Shown: positions 17,143 to 25,471, counted from the first letter of the stretch. The stretch: 64,000 bases of DNA from Actinomadura kijaniata NBRC 14229 (GCF_001552175.1 NZ_BCQR01000042.1:1-64000), one strand, 5' to 3'. The notes: a model not told the origin generated them from the letters alone. Numbers and translations are program-made.

Positions 17143-18822
17143 TCAGGGCCGTCGGTCGGACGCCCCGGCGGCTTCGGCGAGGGTCCGCGCCACGGCTTCG
17201 GGCGCGGTCAGGTGCGGGCAGTGGCCGCCCCCGGGAACGGTGACGAGCCGGACGTTCCCACCGGGCGGGGGAGCGGCGGAGCCGTCGGTGACGACGGCCA
17301 CCGGGAGATCCAGCGCCGCGAGGGCCCGGCGGGACGTCTCGGGGGCGCGGTTCGCGGCGCGGACGGCCGCCGTCGCCCGGCGGAACGCGCCGGGGCGGCG
17401 CAGCAGCGCGGCGGCGGTCTCCACGGCCTCGTCGCGGGGGACGCCCAGGGCGGCGGCGAGGCGTTCGGGGGTGGCCCGGCGCGGGACGGCGGGCGCGCGG
17501 GTGAGGAACGGCGGGGCGACCAGCACCAGGCCGCCGATCCGTTCCGGACGGCGCCGCGCGTAACGCAGCGCCGGCGCGCAGGCGGAGGCGTGCGCCGTCA
17601 GGACCGGCCGGTCCAGCGGGGCCAGCAGCGCGTCCAGCCAGGCGTCCACGGACGTGTCGGCCGCGCCGGAACGCCCCAGGCCGGGCAGGTCCGCCGTCAG
17701 GGAGGCGCCCTCCAGGCGGCGTGTCACCCGCGTCCAGGAGTCGGTGGTCAGCGGCGCGCCCGGCAGCAGCACGTGCGCGGGGCGCGTCCGGTCGCCCGTC
17801 ATCCAGGTGCGGACCCCGGCGACGTCGTGGAAGCCGTGCGGGGCGTCGGGTGCGGGGACCGCGCCGAACCGCGTCGCGACCAGATGGTCGGCCCAGTCGC
17901 GCAGCACCCGCTCGACGGGCGGCGGCGTCAGGCCGTGGAACTCGGCGAACAGGTTCGCCGGGCCGGTCGGGTAGCGCTCCTCGGACAGGAACGGCAGCGT
18001 CTCCGGATCCGCCCCGGTCAGAGCGCGCGGCAACGCCCGCAGCAGGCCCACCGGAACGTGGCCGCGCGGCGCGCGCACGCCCGTGTGCCCGGCGAGCAGC
18101 CGCAGCAGGCCGGGGAGCTCGGGGGTGTCCTCGTCCAGGACCCAGTAGCCGCCGCCCGCCGTGCCCGGGTCCTCCGGCAGCGCCGCCAGGAAGCGGGCGA
18201 AGTACTCCAGCTCGACGACGGGCACGAACGTGCGCGGCCCGCCCGGGGCCAGCGGCAGCCGCCCGTTCCACAGGTCGGCGACCACCGAGGCCAGGCCGAT
18301 GTACTGGCCGGGGCCGGCGATCGTGGACGGGTTGGCGATCGTCAGCGGGAGGCCGAGTTCGGCGGCCAGGGTCCGCACGGCGGCGTCGCCCTCGCGCTTG
18401 GTGGCCTCGTAGGCGCCCAGCCGGGCCCCGTCGTCGTCGCGGGCGCTCACCCGGTAGCCGCTCAGGTGGACCAGCCGGCGCGGGGCCCGGCGTCCGGCGG
18501 TCCAGCGCGCCGCGTTGAGCGCGCCGGTGACGTTGGCGGCCCGCGCCTCGGCGAGGTCGAGCCCGAACGCGTAGCGGGCCGCGCAGTTGTAGACGTCGCG
18601 GACGTCGGGCAGCCCCTCGATCCCGAGGCCGGGCCGGGTGATGTCGGCGGTGACGACGGTGAGGCCGCCGGTGTCCACGCCCTGTCCGGCCAGCCAGGCG
18701 CGCAGCGGCCCGTCGGAGCGGCGCACGGCGGCGGCCACCGTCCGGCCCTGGCGCAGCAGTTCGGCGACGAGCGCGCGGCCGACGAAACCGGTCGCGCCGA
18801 GGACGAGCGAGTCGGGGGACAT
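17143..18822 (-). CDS. Fusion of NAD-dependent epimerase-type SDR and alpha/beta hydrolase
   Basis: The 559-residue protein joins two domains. Residues 1-325 are an extended SDR: cofactor loop VLGATGFVGRALVAEL, DVYNCAARY, LVHLSGYRVS, and YEATKREGD with the Tyr-x3-Lys pair. Residues 330-559 look like an alpha/beta hydrolase: TWMTGDRTRPAHVLLPG, a degenerate nucleophile elbow AHASACA instead of GxSxG, candidate Asp in VAVVTDGSA and candidate His in GGGHCPHL. The elbow lacks both glycines, so hydrolase activity is uncertain. A palindromic operator lies 14 bases before the ATG and is shared with the TetR gene upstream, so the fusion gene is probably TetR-repressed. Substrate unknown. Confidence 0.78.
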   Translation of the reverse strand: MSPDSLVLGATGFVGRALVAELLRQGRTVAAAVRRSDGPLRAWLAGQGVDTGGLTVVTADITRPGLGIEGLPDVRDVYNCAARYAFGLDLAEARAANVTGALNAARWTAGRRAPRRLVHLSGYRVSARDDDGARLGAYEATKREGDAAVRTLAAELGLPLTIANPSTIAGPGQYIGLASVVADLWNGRLPLAPGGPRTFVPVVELEYFARFLAALPEDPGTAGGGYWVLDEDTPELPGLLRLLAGHTGVRAPRGHVPVGLLRALPRALTGADPETLPFLSEERYPTGPANLFAEFHGLTPPPVERVLRDWADHLVATRFGAVPAPDAPHGFHDVAGVRTWMTGDRTRPAHVLLPGAPLTTDSWTRVTRRLEGASLTADLPGLGRSGAADTSVDAWLDALLAPLDRPVLTAHASACAPALRYARRRPERIGGLVLVAPPFLTRAPAVPRRATPERLAAALGVPRDEAVETAAALLRRPGAFRRATAAVRAANRAPETSRRALAALDLPVAVVTDGSAAPPPGGNVRLVTVPGGGHCPHLTAPEAVARTLAEAAGASDRRP

Positions 18823-18835
18823 GGAGCTCCTTTAA

Positions 18836-18847
18836 TAGACCGGTCTA
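18836..18847. promoter_or_regulatory. TetR operator, copy 1 (perfect palindrome)
   Basis: The perfect palindrome TAGACCGGTCTA sits 14 bases upstream of the fusion gene start, within an AT-rich context. The same core AGACCGGTC recurs before the TetR gene at 19460. Two copies at the two promoters of a linked regulator and target make this a convincing operator, though binding is inferred. Confidence 0.7.
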
Positions 18848-18893
18848 CATATTTTGAGGGCGAAAAGGGCCCGCCTCACGGCGGGCGGGCCGG

Positions 18894-19448
18894 TCAGAGC
18901 AGGGCGGAGACCGCCTTCGCGGCCCGGTCCAGCGGCGTGCGGCTCTGGTGGGCGCGGGCCAGGACCAGCGCGCCCTCGACCAGCGCCAGGATCGCCGTGG
19001 CGGTCTCGGCCGGCGCGGGGTGGCCGTCGGCGGCGAGCCCGCCCGCCAGCGCGTCCTCCCACCCGGAGTACACCTCCGAGCACGCCGCCCGCAGCTCGGG
19101 ACTGATCGCGGCCATCTCCAGCGCCACGGTCGCCACCGGGCACCCCTTGCGCCAGCCGGACGCCTCCAGCCGGTCGCCCAGGATCCCCAGCAGGGCCGTC
19201 AGGCGTTCGGCGGTGCCGTCGCCCGGCAGGTCGGCCATCAGGCGGGTGATCTCCCGGCCGCCGCGCCGCACCGACTCCTCGACGAGCTGGTCCTTGCCGC
19301 CGGGGAAGTGGAAGTAGAGCGAGCCCTTCGGGGCGCCGCTGGCCGCGATCACCTGGTTGAGCCCGGCGTTGAAGTAGCCGCCGGACTCGATGAGGTCGCG
19401 CGCGGCGTCCAGCAGCCTGGCCCGGGTCTGCTCGCCCTTCTGTCCCAT
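18894..19448 (-). CDS. TetR-family transcriptional repressor
   Basis: A 184-residue repressor. The N-terminal helix-turn-helix is GEQTRARLLDAARDLIESGGYFNAGLNQVIAASGAPKGSLYFHFPGGKDQL, with the YFHFPGGK hallmark. The C-terminal ligand domain resembles the TetR_C LmrA/YxaF group (LTALLGILGDRLEASGWRKGCPVATVALEMA). The ATG at 19448 is preferred over the longer open frame. Operator-like palindromes precede both this gene and the downstream fusion gene, so autoregulation with control of the fusion enzyme is likely. Confidence 0.88.
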   Translation of the reverse strand: MGQKGEQTRARLLDAARDLIESGGYFNAGLNQVIAASGAPKGSLYFHFPGGKDQLVEESVRRGGREITRLMADLPGDGTAERLTALLGILGDRLEASGWRKGCPVATVALEMAAISPELRAACSEVYSGWEDALAGGLAADGHPAPAETATAILALVEGALVLARAHQSRTPLDRAAKAVSALL

Positions 19449-19459
19449 GCCGAGAAAAA

Positions 19460-19471
19460 TAGACCGGTCGT
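19460..19471. promoter_or_regulatory. TetR operator, copy 2
   Basis: TAGACCGGTCGT, identical over ten bases to the operator at 18836 and with the same ATATTT context on the right, lies 12 bases upstream of the TetR start. It suggests autorepression. Confidence 0.6.
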
Positions 19472-19496
19472 CATATTTCCACAAGCCGGGACGGTG

Positions 19497-19534
19497 CGAG
19501 GGCCCGGTCCCGGTGGTCCGGGACCGGGCCCTCG
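19497..19534. terminator. Strong hairpin terminator after phoU
   Basis: A perfect 17-bp GC stem with a four-base TGGT loop lies between the phoU stop and the tetR promoter. Both genes are on the minus strand, so it ends the phoU transcript and insulates tetR. Confidence 0.7.
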
Positions 19535-19550
19535 CGGGCGGGAGGAAGGT

Positions 19551-20213
19551 TCAGGAGTTTTCGATGATCTCCTGCGGGCGCTGGCCCGTCACCAGGTAGA
19601 CCACGTGCTCGCCCACCGTCACCGCGTGGTCGGCGAACCGCTCGAAGTAGCGCCCGGCCAGCGTGATGTCGATCGCGGGCTCGACGCCGTGCTTCCACTT
19701 CGGGGACAGCAGGATGTCGAACAGCTTGCGGTGCAGGCGGTCCATCGCGTCGTCGTCGGCGTCCAGCTCCAGGCCCATCTCGACGTCCCTGGACGCGATC
19801 ACGCTGCCCGCCTTGGCGACCATGCGCTCGGCGATCTGCCCCATCTCCAGGACCGTGGACTGCAGCTCCGGCGGGACGGCGGTCTCGGGGTGGCGGCGCC
19901 GCGCGGTCTTGGCGATGTGCACCGCCAGGTCGCCCATGCGCTCCAGGTCGGCGCTCATCCGCAGCGTCGTGATCACGGTGCGCAGGTCCCCGGCGACCGG
20001 CTGCTGCCGGGCCATCAGATCGAAGACCGTCTCCTCGATCTCGGTGTCGATCTTGTTGATCTGCTCGTCGGCACTGATGACCTCCTCCGACAGCCGCAGG
20101 TCGGCGTCCAGCAGCGCGGTCACCGAACGGGCCATGGCGGAGCGGACCAGCCGGGTCATCTCCACGAGCTTGTCGGAGAGGGCGTCGAGCTCCTCATGGT
20201 AGGCGTCGCGCAA
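19551..20213 (-). CDS. phoU: Phosphate signalling regulator PhoU
   Basis: A 220-residue all-helical protein of two PhoU repeats. Metal-cluster motifs are visible as INKIDTEIEE and ADLERMGDLAVHIAKT in the first repeat and GRYFERFADHAVTVGEHVVYL in the second. PhoU restrains phosphate-starvation signalling between the Pst transporter and the sensor kinase. It diverges from senX3-regX3, the usual actinobacterial arrangement, with PHO-box-like repeats between. Confidence 0.93.
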   Translation of the reverse strand: MRDAYHEELDALSDKLVEMTRLVRSAMARSVTALLDADLRLSEEVISADEQINKIDTEIEETVFDLMARQQPVAGDLRTVITTLRMSADLERMGDLAVHIAKTARRRHPETAVPPELQSTVLEMGQIAERMVAKAGSVIASRDVEMGLELDADDDAMDRLHRKLFDILLSPKWKHGVEPAIDITLAGRYFERFADHAVTVGEHVVYLVTGQRPQEIIENS

Positions 20214-20311
20214 TTTCGAGTGTCCCTTGGTGCGAGTGGTGACAGTGAGGTCGTTGCGGTCGAAGGGGGATCAGCCGGGCGTACTCGCCCACGCCACAGC
20301 CTGCACCATGG

Positions 20312-20352
20312 CCGTGAACTCGCCCGGATGGCAAGGTGAACTTTGGGCGAAC
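20312..20352 (-). promoter_or_regulatory. PHO-box-like direct repeats between phoU and senX3
   Basis: Read on the minus strand, two adjacent 11-base units start GTTCGCC (20352-20342) and GTTCACC (20341-20331), and a third GTTCACG occurs at 20322-20312. Actinobacterial PHO boxes are 11-base direct repeats beginning GTTCACC and bound by PhoP/RegX3-type regulators. The site lies in the divergent phoU-senX3 promoter region, so autoregulation of the operon is likely. Binding is inferred. Confidence 0.6.
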
Positions 20353-20414
20353 TGGGTCGCGTTATGCCCGCCTGTGGTGCGGGAACATCCTGTAACGCAC
20401 TTACGATCCCATGT

Positions 20415-21572
20415 GTGGAGGTCGAGATAGTCGCAGGTCTGACCGCCCTCGCCGGGTTGGCCGTGGGACTTGCGACGGGATTGGCGGTGCGTGTGAGCGA
20501 GCGGGCCCAGCAGGCCGTACCCACGGCGACGGTCCAGGGCGGTCTGCCGCCCGGGATCGCGTCGGTACTGAGCGTGCTGCGTTCCTCGGCCGTGGTCGTG
20601 GACGGGGAGGACCGCGTCGTCCGCGCGAGTTCGGCCGCCCGCGCGTTCGGGATGGTCGCCGGAGACCGGCTCGTCGTCGACGAGCTGCTCGCGCTGGCCC
20701 GCCTGGTCCGCCGGGACGGCGAGATCCGCGAGACCGAGATCCAGGTCGTCCCGTCGCCCGTCCGGGGCCGCACCGAGGGCCGCTGGTTCGCCGTGCGCGT
20801 CGCGCCGCTCGGCTCGCACGGCCTGGTGCTCGTGCTGGCCGAGGACCTGACCGAGATGCGCCGCGTGGAGGCCATCCGCCGCGACTTCGTCGCCAACGTC
20901 AGCCACGAGCTGAAGACCCCGGTCGGCGCGCTGTCGCTGCTGGCCGAGACCGTCGAGAACGCCGCCGACGACCCCGAGGCCGTGCGCCGCTTCGCCGGGC
21001 GCATGCAGCACGAGTCGGTCCGGCTCACCAACCTGGTGCAGGACCTGATGACCCTGTCGCGCGTGCAGGGCGACGAGCCGCTGCCCGACATGCGCGCGGT
21101 CTCCCTCGACGAGGTCGTCGCCGAGGCCCTCGACCGGGCGCAGACCAAGGCCGCCGCCCGCGACATCGAGATCGTCACCGGGGGCCAGGACGGGCTGAAG
21201 GTCCGCGGCGACGACGACCTGCTGGTCACCGCCGTGCGCAACCTGATCGACAACGCCGCCGCCTACAGCCCCGAGGGCACCCGCGTCGTGGTCGCCACCC
21301 GGCAGACCGACGACGGCCAGGTCGAGATCAACGTCACCGACCAGGGCATCGGAATCCCCGAGGGCGACCTGGAACGGATCTTCGAGCGCTTCTACCGGGT
21401 CGATCCGGCCCGGTCCCGCCAGACCGGCGGCACCGGACTCGGGCTCGCCATCGTCAAGCACGTCACCACCAAGCACGGCGGCGAGGTCACCGTCTGGAGC
21501 AAGGAGGGCTCCGGCTCGACGTTCACCATCCGGCTGCCGCTGCTGAACCCGCCGACCCCCCCGAACCCCTGA
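20415..21572 (+). CDS. senX3: Phosphate-responsive sensor histidine kinase SenX3
   Basis: A kinase of about 385 residues if the GTG at 20415 is used. One membrane segment at the start (IVAGLTALAGLAVGLATGLAV) is followed by a PAS-like domain (about 45-145), the HisKA phosphoacceptor His164 in NVSHELKTPVG, and an HATPase domain with NLIDNAAAYS, DQGIGIPEGD and GGTGLGLAIVKH. It senses phosphate status together with PhoU and phosphorylates RegX3. The start codon is uncertain because no clear ribosome site is seen. regX3 follows after 55 bases. Confidence 0.92.
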   Translation: MEVEIVAGLTALAGLAVGLATGLAVRVSERAQQAVPTATVQGGLPPGIASVLSVLRSSAVVVDGEDRVVRASSAARAFGMVAGDRLVVDELLALARLVRRDGEIRETEIQVVPSPVRGRTEGRWFAVRVAPLGSHGLVLVLAEDLTEMRRVEAIRRDFVANVSHELKTPVGALSLLAETVENAADDPEAVRRFAGRMQHESVRLTNLVQDLMTLSRVQGDEPLPDMRAVSLDEVVAEALDRAQTKAAARDIEIVTGGQDGLKVRGDDDLLVTAVRNLIDNAAAYSPEGTRVVVATRQTDDGQVEINVTDQGIGIPEGDLERIFERFYRVDPARSRQTGGTGLGLAIVKHVTTKHGGEVTVWSKEGSGSTFTIRLPLLNPPTPPNP

Positions 21573-21627
21573 CCGCGGCCCCACCCCACCCGGTTGGCCG
21601 CTCGAAGAACCGCCAGGAGGCAACACC

Positions 21628-22308
21628 GTGACCCGCGTGCTCGTCGTGGAAGACGAGGAGTCCTTCAGCGACGCACTGTCGTACAACCTCCGCAAGGAGG
21701 GGTTCGAGGTGGCCGTCGCGGCAACCGGCCCCGACGCGCTGGACATCTTCGACCGCAACGGGGCCGACCTCGTGCTGCTCGACCTGATGCTGCCCGGCCT
21801 GCCCGGCACCGAGGTCTGCCGGGAGCTGCGCGCCCGCTCCAACGTCCCAGTGATCATGCTGACCGCCAAGGACAGCGAGGTCGACAAGGTCGTCGGCCTG
21901 GAACTGGGCGCCGACGACTACGTCACCAAGCCGTTCTCCACCCGGGAGCTGATCGCCCGGATGCGCGCGGTGCTGCGCCGCCAGGGCGACGTCGAGGAGC
22001 TCGCCCCGGCGGTGCTGGAGGCGGGCCCGGTCCGGATGGACGTCGAGCGCCACGTCGTCAGCGTCAACGGCGGGCCCGTGCAGCTCCCGCTCAAGGAGTT
22101 CGAGCTGCTGGAGGTGCTGCTGCGCAACGCGGGCCGCGTGCTGACCCGCATGCAGCTGATCGACCGCGTCTGGGGCGCCGACTACGTCGGCGACACCAAG
22201 ACCCTCGACGTCCACATCAAGCGCCTCCGCGCCAAGATCGAGGAAGCCCCGTCCACCCCGCGCCACATCGTCACGGTGCGCGGCCTGGGCTACAAGTTCG
22301 AGCCCTGA
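21628..22308 (+). CDS. regX3: Response regulator RegX3
   Basis: A 226-residue OmpR/PhoB-type regulator. The receiver domain has acidic residues VVEDEES, phosphoacceptor Asp52 in LVLLDLMLPG and the LTAKDSEVDKVVGLELGADDYVTKPFS end. The C-terminal winged helix has LKEFELLEVLLRNAGRVLTRMQLIDRVWG and RHIVTVRGLGYKFEP. It activates phosphate-starvation genes. The GTG start follows a perfect AGGAGG. Its end overlaps the end of the convergent LysR gene by 19 bases. Confidence 0.95.
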   Translation: MTRVLVVEDEESFSDALSYNLRKEGFEVAVAATGPDALDIFDRNGADLVLLDLMLPGLPGTEVCRELRARSNVPVIMLTAKDSEVDKVVGLELGADDYVTKPFSTRELIARMRAVLRRQGDVEELAPAVLEAGPVRMDVERHVVSVNGGPVQLPLKEFELLEVLLRNAGRVLTRMQLIDRVWGADYVGDTKTLDVHIKRLRAKIEEAPSTPRHIVTVRGLGYKFEP

Positions 22309-23207
22309 CCGGCCCGCCCCGCGTCCGCGCCCGGACGCGGGGCCACCGAACGGAAACCCCGCACGGCGGGGTTCGGGTCGCCGCGCCGCCACGCCAGGTG
22401 CAGCGACACGCCGTGGACGTCCGGGGACAGCCGCCGGAAGACCACATCGTCGCGGCGGGACCCCGCGGCGACCGCCCACGGGACGATCGACACCCCGATC
22501 CCCGCGGCGACCAGGCCGACGATGGTCTGCATCTGCACGGCCTCCTGCACCACGCGCACCTCGAACCCGGCGGCGCGGGCCGCCCGCGTGATCGCCGCGT
22601 GCAGCGCCGTCCCCAGCTCGCGGGGGAACAGCACGAACCCCTCGTCCGCGAGCGCCGACAACGGCAGCGGGTCGCGGTGGGCGTGCGGGTGCGTGCGGGG
22701 GAGCGCCGCCAGCAGCCGCCCCCGGAACAGCTCGCGAGTCTCCAGCCCGTCCTGGTGGACGGGCGCGTACAGGACCCCCACGTCCAGGGTGCCCTCGGCC
22801 AGCTCCTCGGCCTGCCGGGCGCTCGGCAGCTCCCGCAGGTCCAGCTCCACTCCCGGATAGCGGTCCCGGAACCGCCGCAGGACCGGCGGCAGCAGGGTGT
22901 GGGCCGCCGACCCGACGAACCCGACCACCAGCCTCCCGCTCTCCCCGCGGCCGAGCCGCCGCGCCGCCAGCACCGCGCGGTCGGCGTGCTCCAGGCTGCG
23001 CCGGGCCTCGGCCACGAACGCCTCGCCCGCCGGAGTGATCCGCACCTCCCGGGTGGTGCGCTCGAACAGCAGGACGCCCAGCTCCTCCTCGACCCGGCGG
23101 ACCTGCCTGCTGAGCTGCGGCTGGCTCAGCCCGCACCGCTGCGCCGCCCGCGCGAAGTGCAGCTCCTCGGCGAGCGCCACGAGGGAACGGAAGTGGTCGA
23201 GATTCAT
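22290..23207 (-). CDS. LysR-family transcriptional regulator
   Basis: A 305-residue LysR protein. The helix-turn-helix is ALAEELHFARAAQRCGLSQPQLSRQVRRVEEELGVLLFERTTREVRIT, and the effector domain begins GRLVVGFVGSAAHTLLP, as in BenM/CatM-like regulators of aromatic catabolism. The first bases of a divergent secreted-protein gene lie 76 bases away. No LysR target with a metabolic theme is adjacent, so the regulon is open. Confidence 0.85.
   Translation of the reverse strand: MNLDHFRSLVALAEELHFARAAQRCGLSQPQLSRQVRRVEEELGVLLFERTTREVRITPAGEAFVAEARRSLEHADRAVLAARRLGRGESGRLVVGFVGSAAHTLLPPVLRRFRDRYPGVELDLRELPSARQAEELAEGTLDVGVLYAPVHQDGLETRELFRGRLLAALPRTHPHAHRDPLPLSALADEGFVLFPRELGTALHAAITRAARAAGFEVRVVQEAVQMQTIVGLVAAGIGVSIVPWAVAAGSRRDDVVFRRLSPDVHGVSLHLAWRRGDPNPAVRGFRSVAPRPGADAGRAGQGSNL
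22317..22342. terminator. Hairpin terminator after regX3
   Basis: CCCCGCGTCCG and its exact complement form an 11-bp stem with a four-base loop just after the regX3 stop. It lies inside the 3' coding end of the convergent LysR gene. Confidence 0.5.
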
Positions 23208-23282
23208 GGCCGATCCGCATCACGTCATGTCCACCGGGCGATGGTCGCGGCCGGGGGGCGCCCATCGTTGATCTTTTGCAGT

Positions 23283-23921
23283 ATGCGTCATGTCGCCCTC
23301 GCGGCCGCCCTCGCCGTCCTCACCCTGTGGACGGGGCCCGCCGCGCTCGCCCACCACGGCTGGGAGGAGTTCCAGACCTCCCGGCCGCTCTACCTCTCCG
23401 GCACCGTCGCCCAGGTCCGCTGGGGCAACCCCCACCCCGAGGTCCGGGTGCGGCTGGCCGCCCCGGTCACCCTCCCCGGCTCCCTCGCCACGCGCCCCAT
23501 CCCCCGGGAGCTGGAGGAGATCGGCGGCCGGGACGTGCTGCGCCGGACCACCGCCCACCCCGGCCCGGCCACGGAGGTCACGCTGATCCTCGCGCCGCTG
23601 GAGCGGCTCTCCGCCTGGGGGATGCCCGACCGGGTCCGCCCCGGCGAGCGGATCGAGGCCGTCGGCTACCCGCACCGCGAGGAGGAGACCGAGTTCCGGC
23701 CCGAACTGCTGGTCCGGCAGGACGGCCGCGCGATCCGCCAGCGTTCGGTGCCGCTGCCCGCCACCGACGGCGCCACCACGGGCGACTCCACCACGGGCGG
23801 CTCCGCCCCCCGCCCGGACGCCTCGTCCGGCGGGGCCGTGAGCCCGGTCCCGTGGATCGTCGGCGGGCTCGGCGTGCTGGCCGTCGCGGGCGGCGCGGCG
23901 TACCTGGTCCGCAGGGGCTGA
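23283..23921 (+). CDS. Secreted DUF6152-like protein with C-terminal membrane anchor
   Basis: The 212-residue protein has a signal peptide (RHVALAAALAVLTLWTGPAALA), then HHGWEEFQTSRPLYLSGTVAQVRWGNPHPEVRVRL. That opening is the hallmark of DUF6152 proteins: a small beta-fold with HHGW and WGNPH. A threonine- and serine-rich linker and one membrane helix (PWIVGGLGVLAVAGGAAYLV) end the protein. The family's role is unknown, and exposed histidines could suggest metal binding. The next gene starts four bases after its stop, so the pair is an operon. Confidence 0.75.
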   Translation: MRHVALAAALAVLTLWTGPAALAHHGWEEFQTSRPLYLSGTVAQVRWGNPHPEVRVRLAAPVTLPGSLATRPIPRELEEIGGRDVLRRTTAHPGPATEVTLILAPLERLSAWGMPDRVRPGERIEAVGYPHREEETEFRPELLVRQDGRAIRQRSVPLPATDGATTGDSTTGGSAPRPDASSGGAVSPVPWIVGGLGVLAVAGGAAYLVRRG

Positions 23922-23924
23922 CCG

Positions 23925-24398
23925 GTGGACCTCCTGCGCTGGCTGGAGCAGACCGCGCCGGCCGAGGCGGTCCGCTCGACGCCGTGGGCGTACTCCTCGC
24001 TGGAGATCGTCCACCTGGTCGGCCTCGCGCTGCTGGTCGGCCCGGCGGTGACGTTCGACCTGCGGCTGCTGGGGGTGGGCCGCCGCCTGCTCGCGGTCCC
24101 GGCGGCCGCGCGGCTCCTGCTGCCGACGGCGCGCTGGGGCTTCGCCCTCGCGGCGGTCTCCGGGGCCGCCATGTTCGCGTCGGGGGCCGTCGAGGTCGCC
24201 GGCAGCGGCGCGGCGCCGGTCAAGTTCGCCCTGCTGGGGGTCGCGCTGGTGAACGTCCTGGCGTTCCACCGGGGCGTCTACCGGACGGTCGGCGTCTGGG
24301 GCGACACCGCGCCCGCCGCGGCGCGGGCCGCCGCCGTCGTCTCCCTCGCCGCCTGGACCGGGGTCGTCGCCTGCGGGCGGCTGATCGCCTACACCTGA
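23925..24398 (+). CDS. DUF6644-like integral membrane protein
   Basis: A 157-residue protein with about four membrane helices. WAYSSLEIVHLVGLALLVGPAVTFDLRLLG holds the conserved helix-2 histidine of the DUF6644 family, often encoded beside DUF6152 proteins. The GTG start lies four bases after the previous stop. The fold recalls CopD-like or cytochrome-b-like bundles, but no function is known. A strong hairpin follows. Confidence 0.75.
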   Translation: MDLLRWLEQTAPAEAVRSTPWAYSSLEIVHLVGLALLVGPAVTFDLRLLGVGRRLLAVPAAARLLLPTARWGFALAAVSGAAMFASGAVEVAGSGAAPVKFALLGVALVNVLAFHRGVYRTVGVWGDTAPAAARAAAVVSLAAWTGVVACGRLIAYT

Positions 24399-24420
24399 GG
24401 CGGAACGGCCCGGAGAAACC

Positions 24421-24456
24421 GAACGGCCCGCGCGGCGGATGCCGCGCGGGCCGTTC
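24421..24456. terminator. Bidirectional terminator between the DUF6644 gene and lpqE
   Basis: A perfect 16-bp stem (GAACGGCCCGCGCGGC and complement) around a GGAT loop lies between two convergent genes. Confidence 0.7.
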
Positions 24457-24487
24457 GTCGTGCTGGTCGTTCGGCGACCCCGGTGGC

Positions 24488-25471
24488 TCAGTGGCCGGCC
24501 GGGGCCCCGGACGCCGGGGACGACGGGGCCGGAGTGCCGCCGTGCTCCGGCTTCTGCTCCTCACCGCGGGGGTGGTGGCCGCCCCCGTCGGTCTTCTCGG
24601 ACTCGGCGGACGCGCCCGGGAGCGGGGTGCCGTTGGACACCGCGGCGTAGGAGGCGTACTCGTTCTGCTGCGGGATGACCGGGACGTTCAGCGTGATGCT
24701 GCCCGCGTTCTGGAACCGCAGCGTGACCTTGAGGGTCTCACCGCCCAGCAGCTGGCGCTTGAGGCCGGTCAGCACCACCAGCGGGGCCTTGCCCGGAGAC
24801 GGCACCGGGGCCGGCTCCGCCGCGGGGGAGGCGGTGTTGGACGAGGGCGCCGACGGGGAGCCGCTCGCGGTCGGCGTGGCGCCCTGGCCGGTCGGCTCCG
24901 GCGTCGCGCCCGGGCTGCCGTTGCCGGTCGGCTTGGCCGTCGGGCTGCCGGTGGCGTTGGGGCCGCCGGTGGCGTTCGGGCTGGGCGAGTCACCCGGCTT
25001 GGCGGACTTCTTGTCCGTCGGCTTGGCCGAGCCGGACGGGGAGGCGGACGGGGAGGCGGACGCGGCGGTCGAGTCGCCCACCAGCGTGGTCAGCACGCCC
25101 TCGCCGGACGGGCGGGCGGGCGGCAACGTCACGGCGCCACCGGTGATCTTCACCTGCTCGAAGTCCGGGGCCTCGACACCGGTCAGCTGGTCCTGGCCCT
25201 TCACCTGGTTGATGAACGCGGCGTACAGCGGCAGGTTGCTGCCCGATCCGAACGACTGGCCGGGCTTGGGGCCGAGCACGAACAGGTTGCGGATCTCGAT
25301 GTGCGCGTTCGCCGGCTTGTCCGCCGGCACGTAGGCGTTGACCGCCTCGGTCAGCCGGGTGGGCGCGGCGGTCTGGGGCTCCTGGCCGGCGCCGCAGCCG
25401 GAAAGCACCGGCGCGATGGCGACGGCGCCCGCGATGGCGAACGCGACCACTCGACGGCTGTTTCGGATCAC
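24488..25471 (-). CDS. LpqE-like lipoprotein with split PCu(A)C-like domain
   Basis: A 327-residue lipoprotein with lipobox LSGC, the lipidated Cys being residue 26. The recognised domain resembles the PCu(A)C copper-chaperone fold of mycobacterial LpqE. Its first half is at about 40-133 (AHIEIRNLFVL, NLPLYAAFINQV, GGAVTLPP) and its last strands at about 229-265 (VVLTGLKRQLLGGETLKVTLRFQNAGSITLNVPV). Between them lies a Pro/Ser/Thr/Gly-rich insert of about 95 residues, and the tail is His/Glu/Pro-rich. In Mycobacterium tuberculosis lpqE is also encoded divergently next to carD. The GTG start has AGGAGA upstream. Function is presumably at the outer face of the membrane; copper binding is not shown. 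Confidence 0.75.
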   Translation of the reverse strand: MIRNSRRVVAFAIAGAVAIAPVLSGCGAGQEPQTAAPTRLTEAVNAYVPADKPANAHIEIRNLFVLGPKPGQSFGSGSNLPLYAAFINQVKGQDQLTGVEAPDFEQVKITGGAVTLPPARPSGEGVLTTLVGDSTAASASPSASPSGSAKPTDKKSAKPGDSPSPNATGGPNATGSPTAKPTGNGSPGATPEPTGQGATPTASGSPSAPSSNTASPAAEPAPVPSPGKAPLVVLTGLKRQLLGGETLKVTLRFQNAGSITLNVPVIPQQNEYASYAAVSNGTPLPGASAESEKTDGGGHHPRGEEQKPEHGGTPAPSSPASGAPAGH

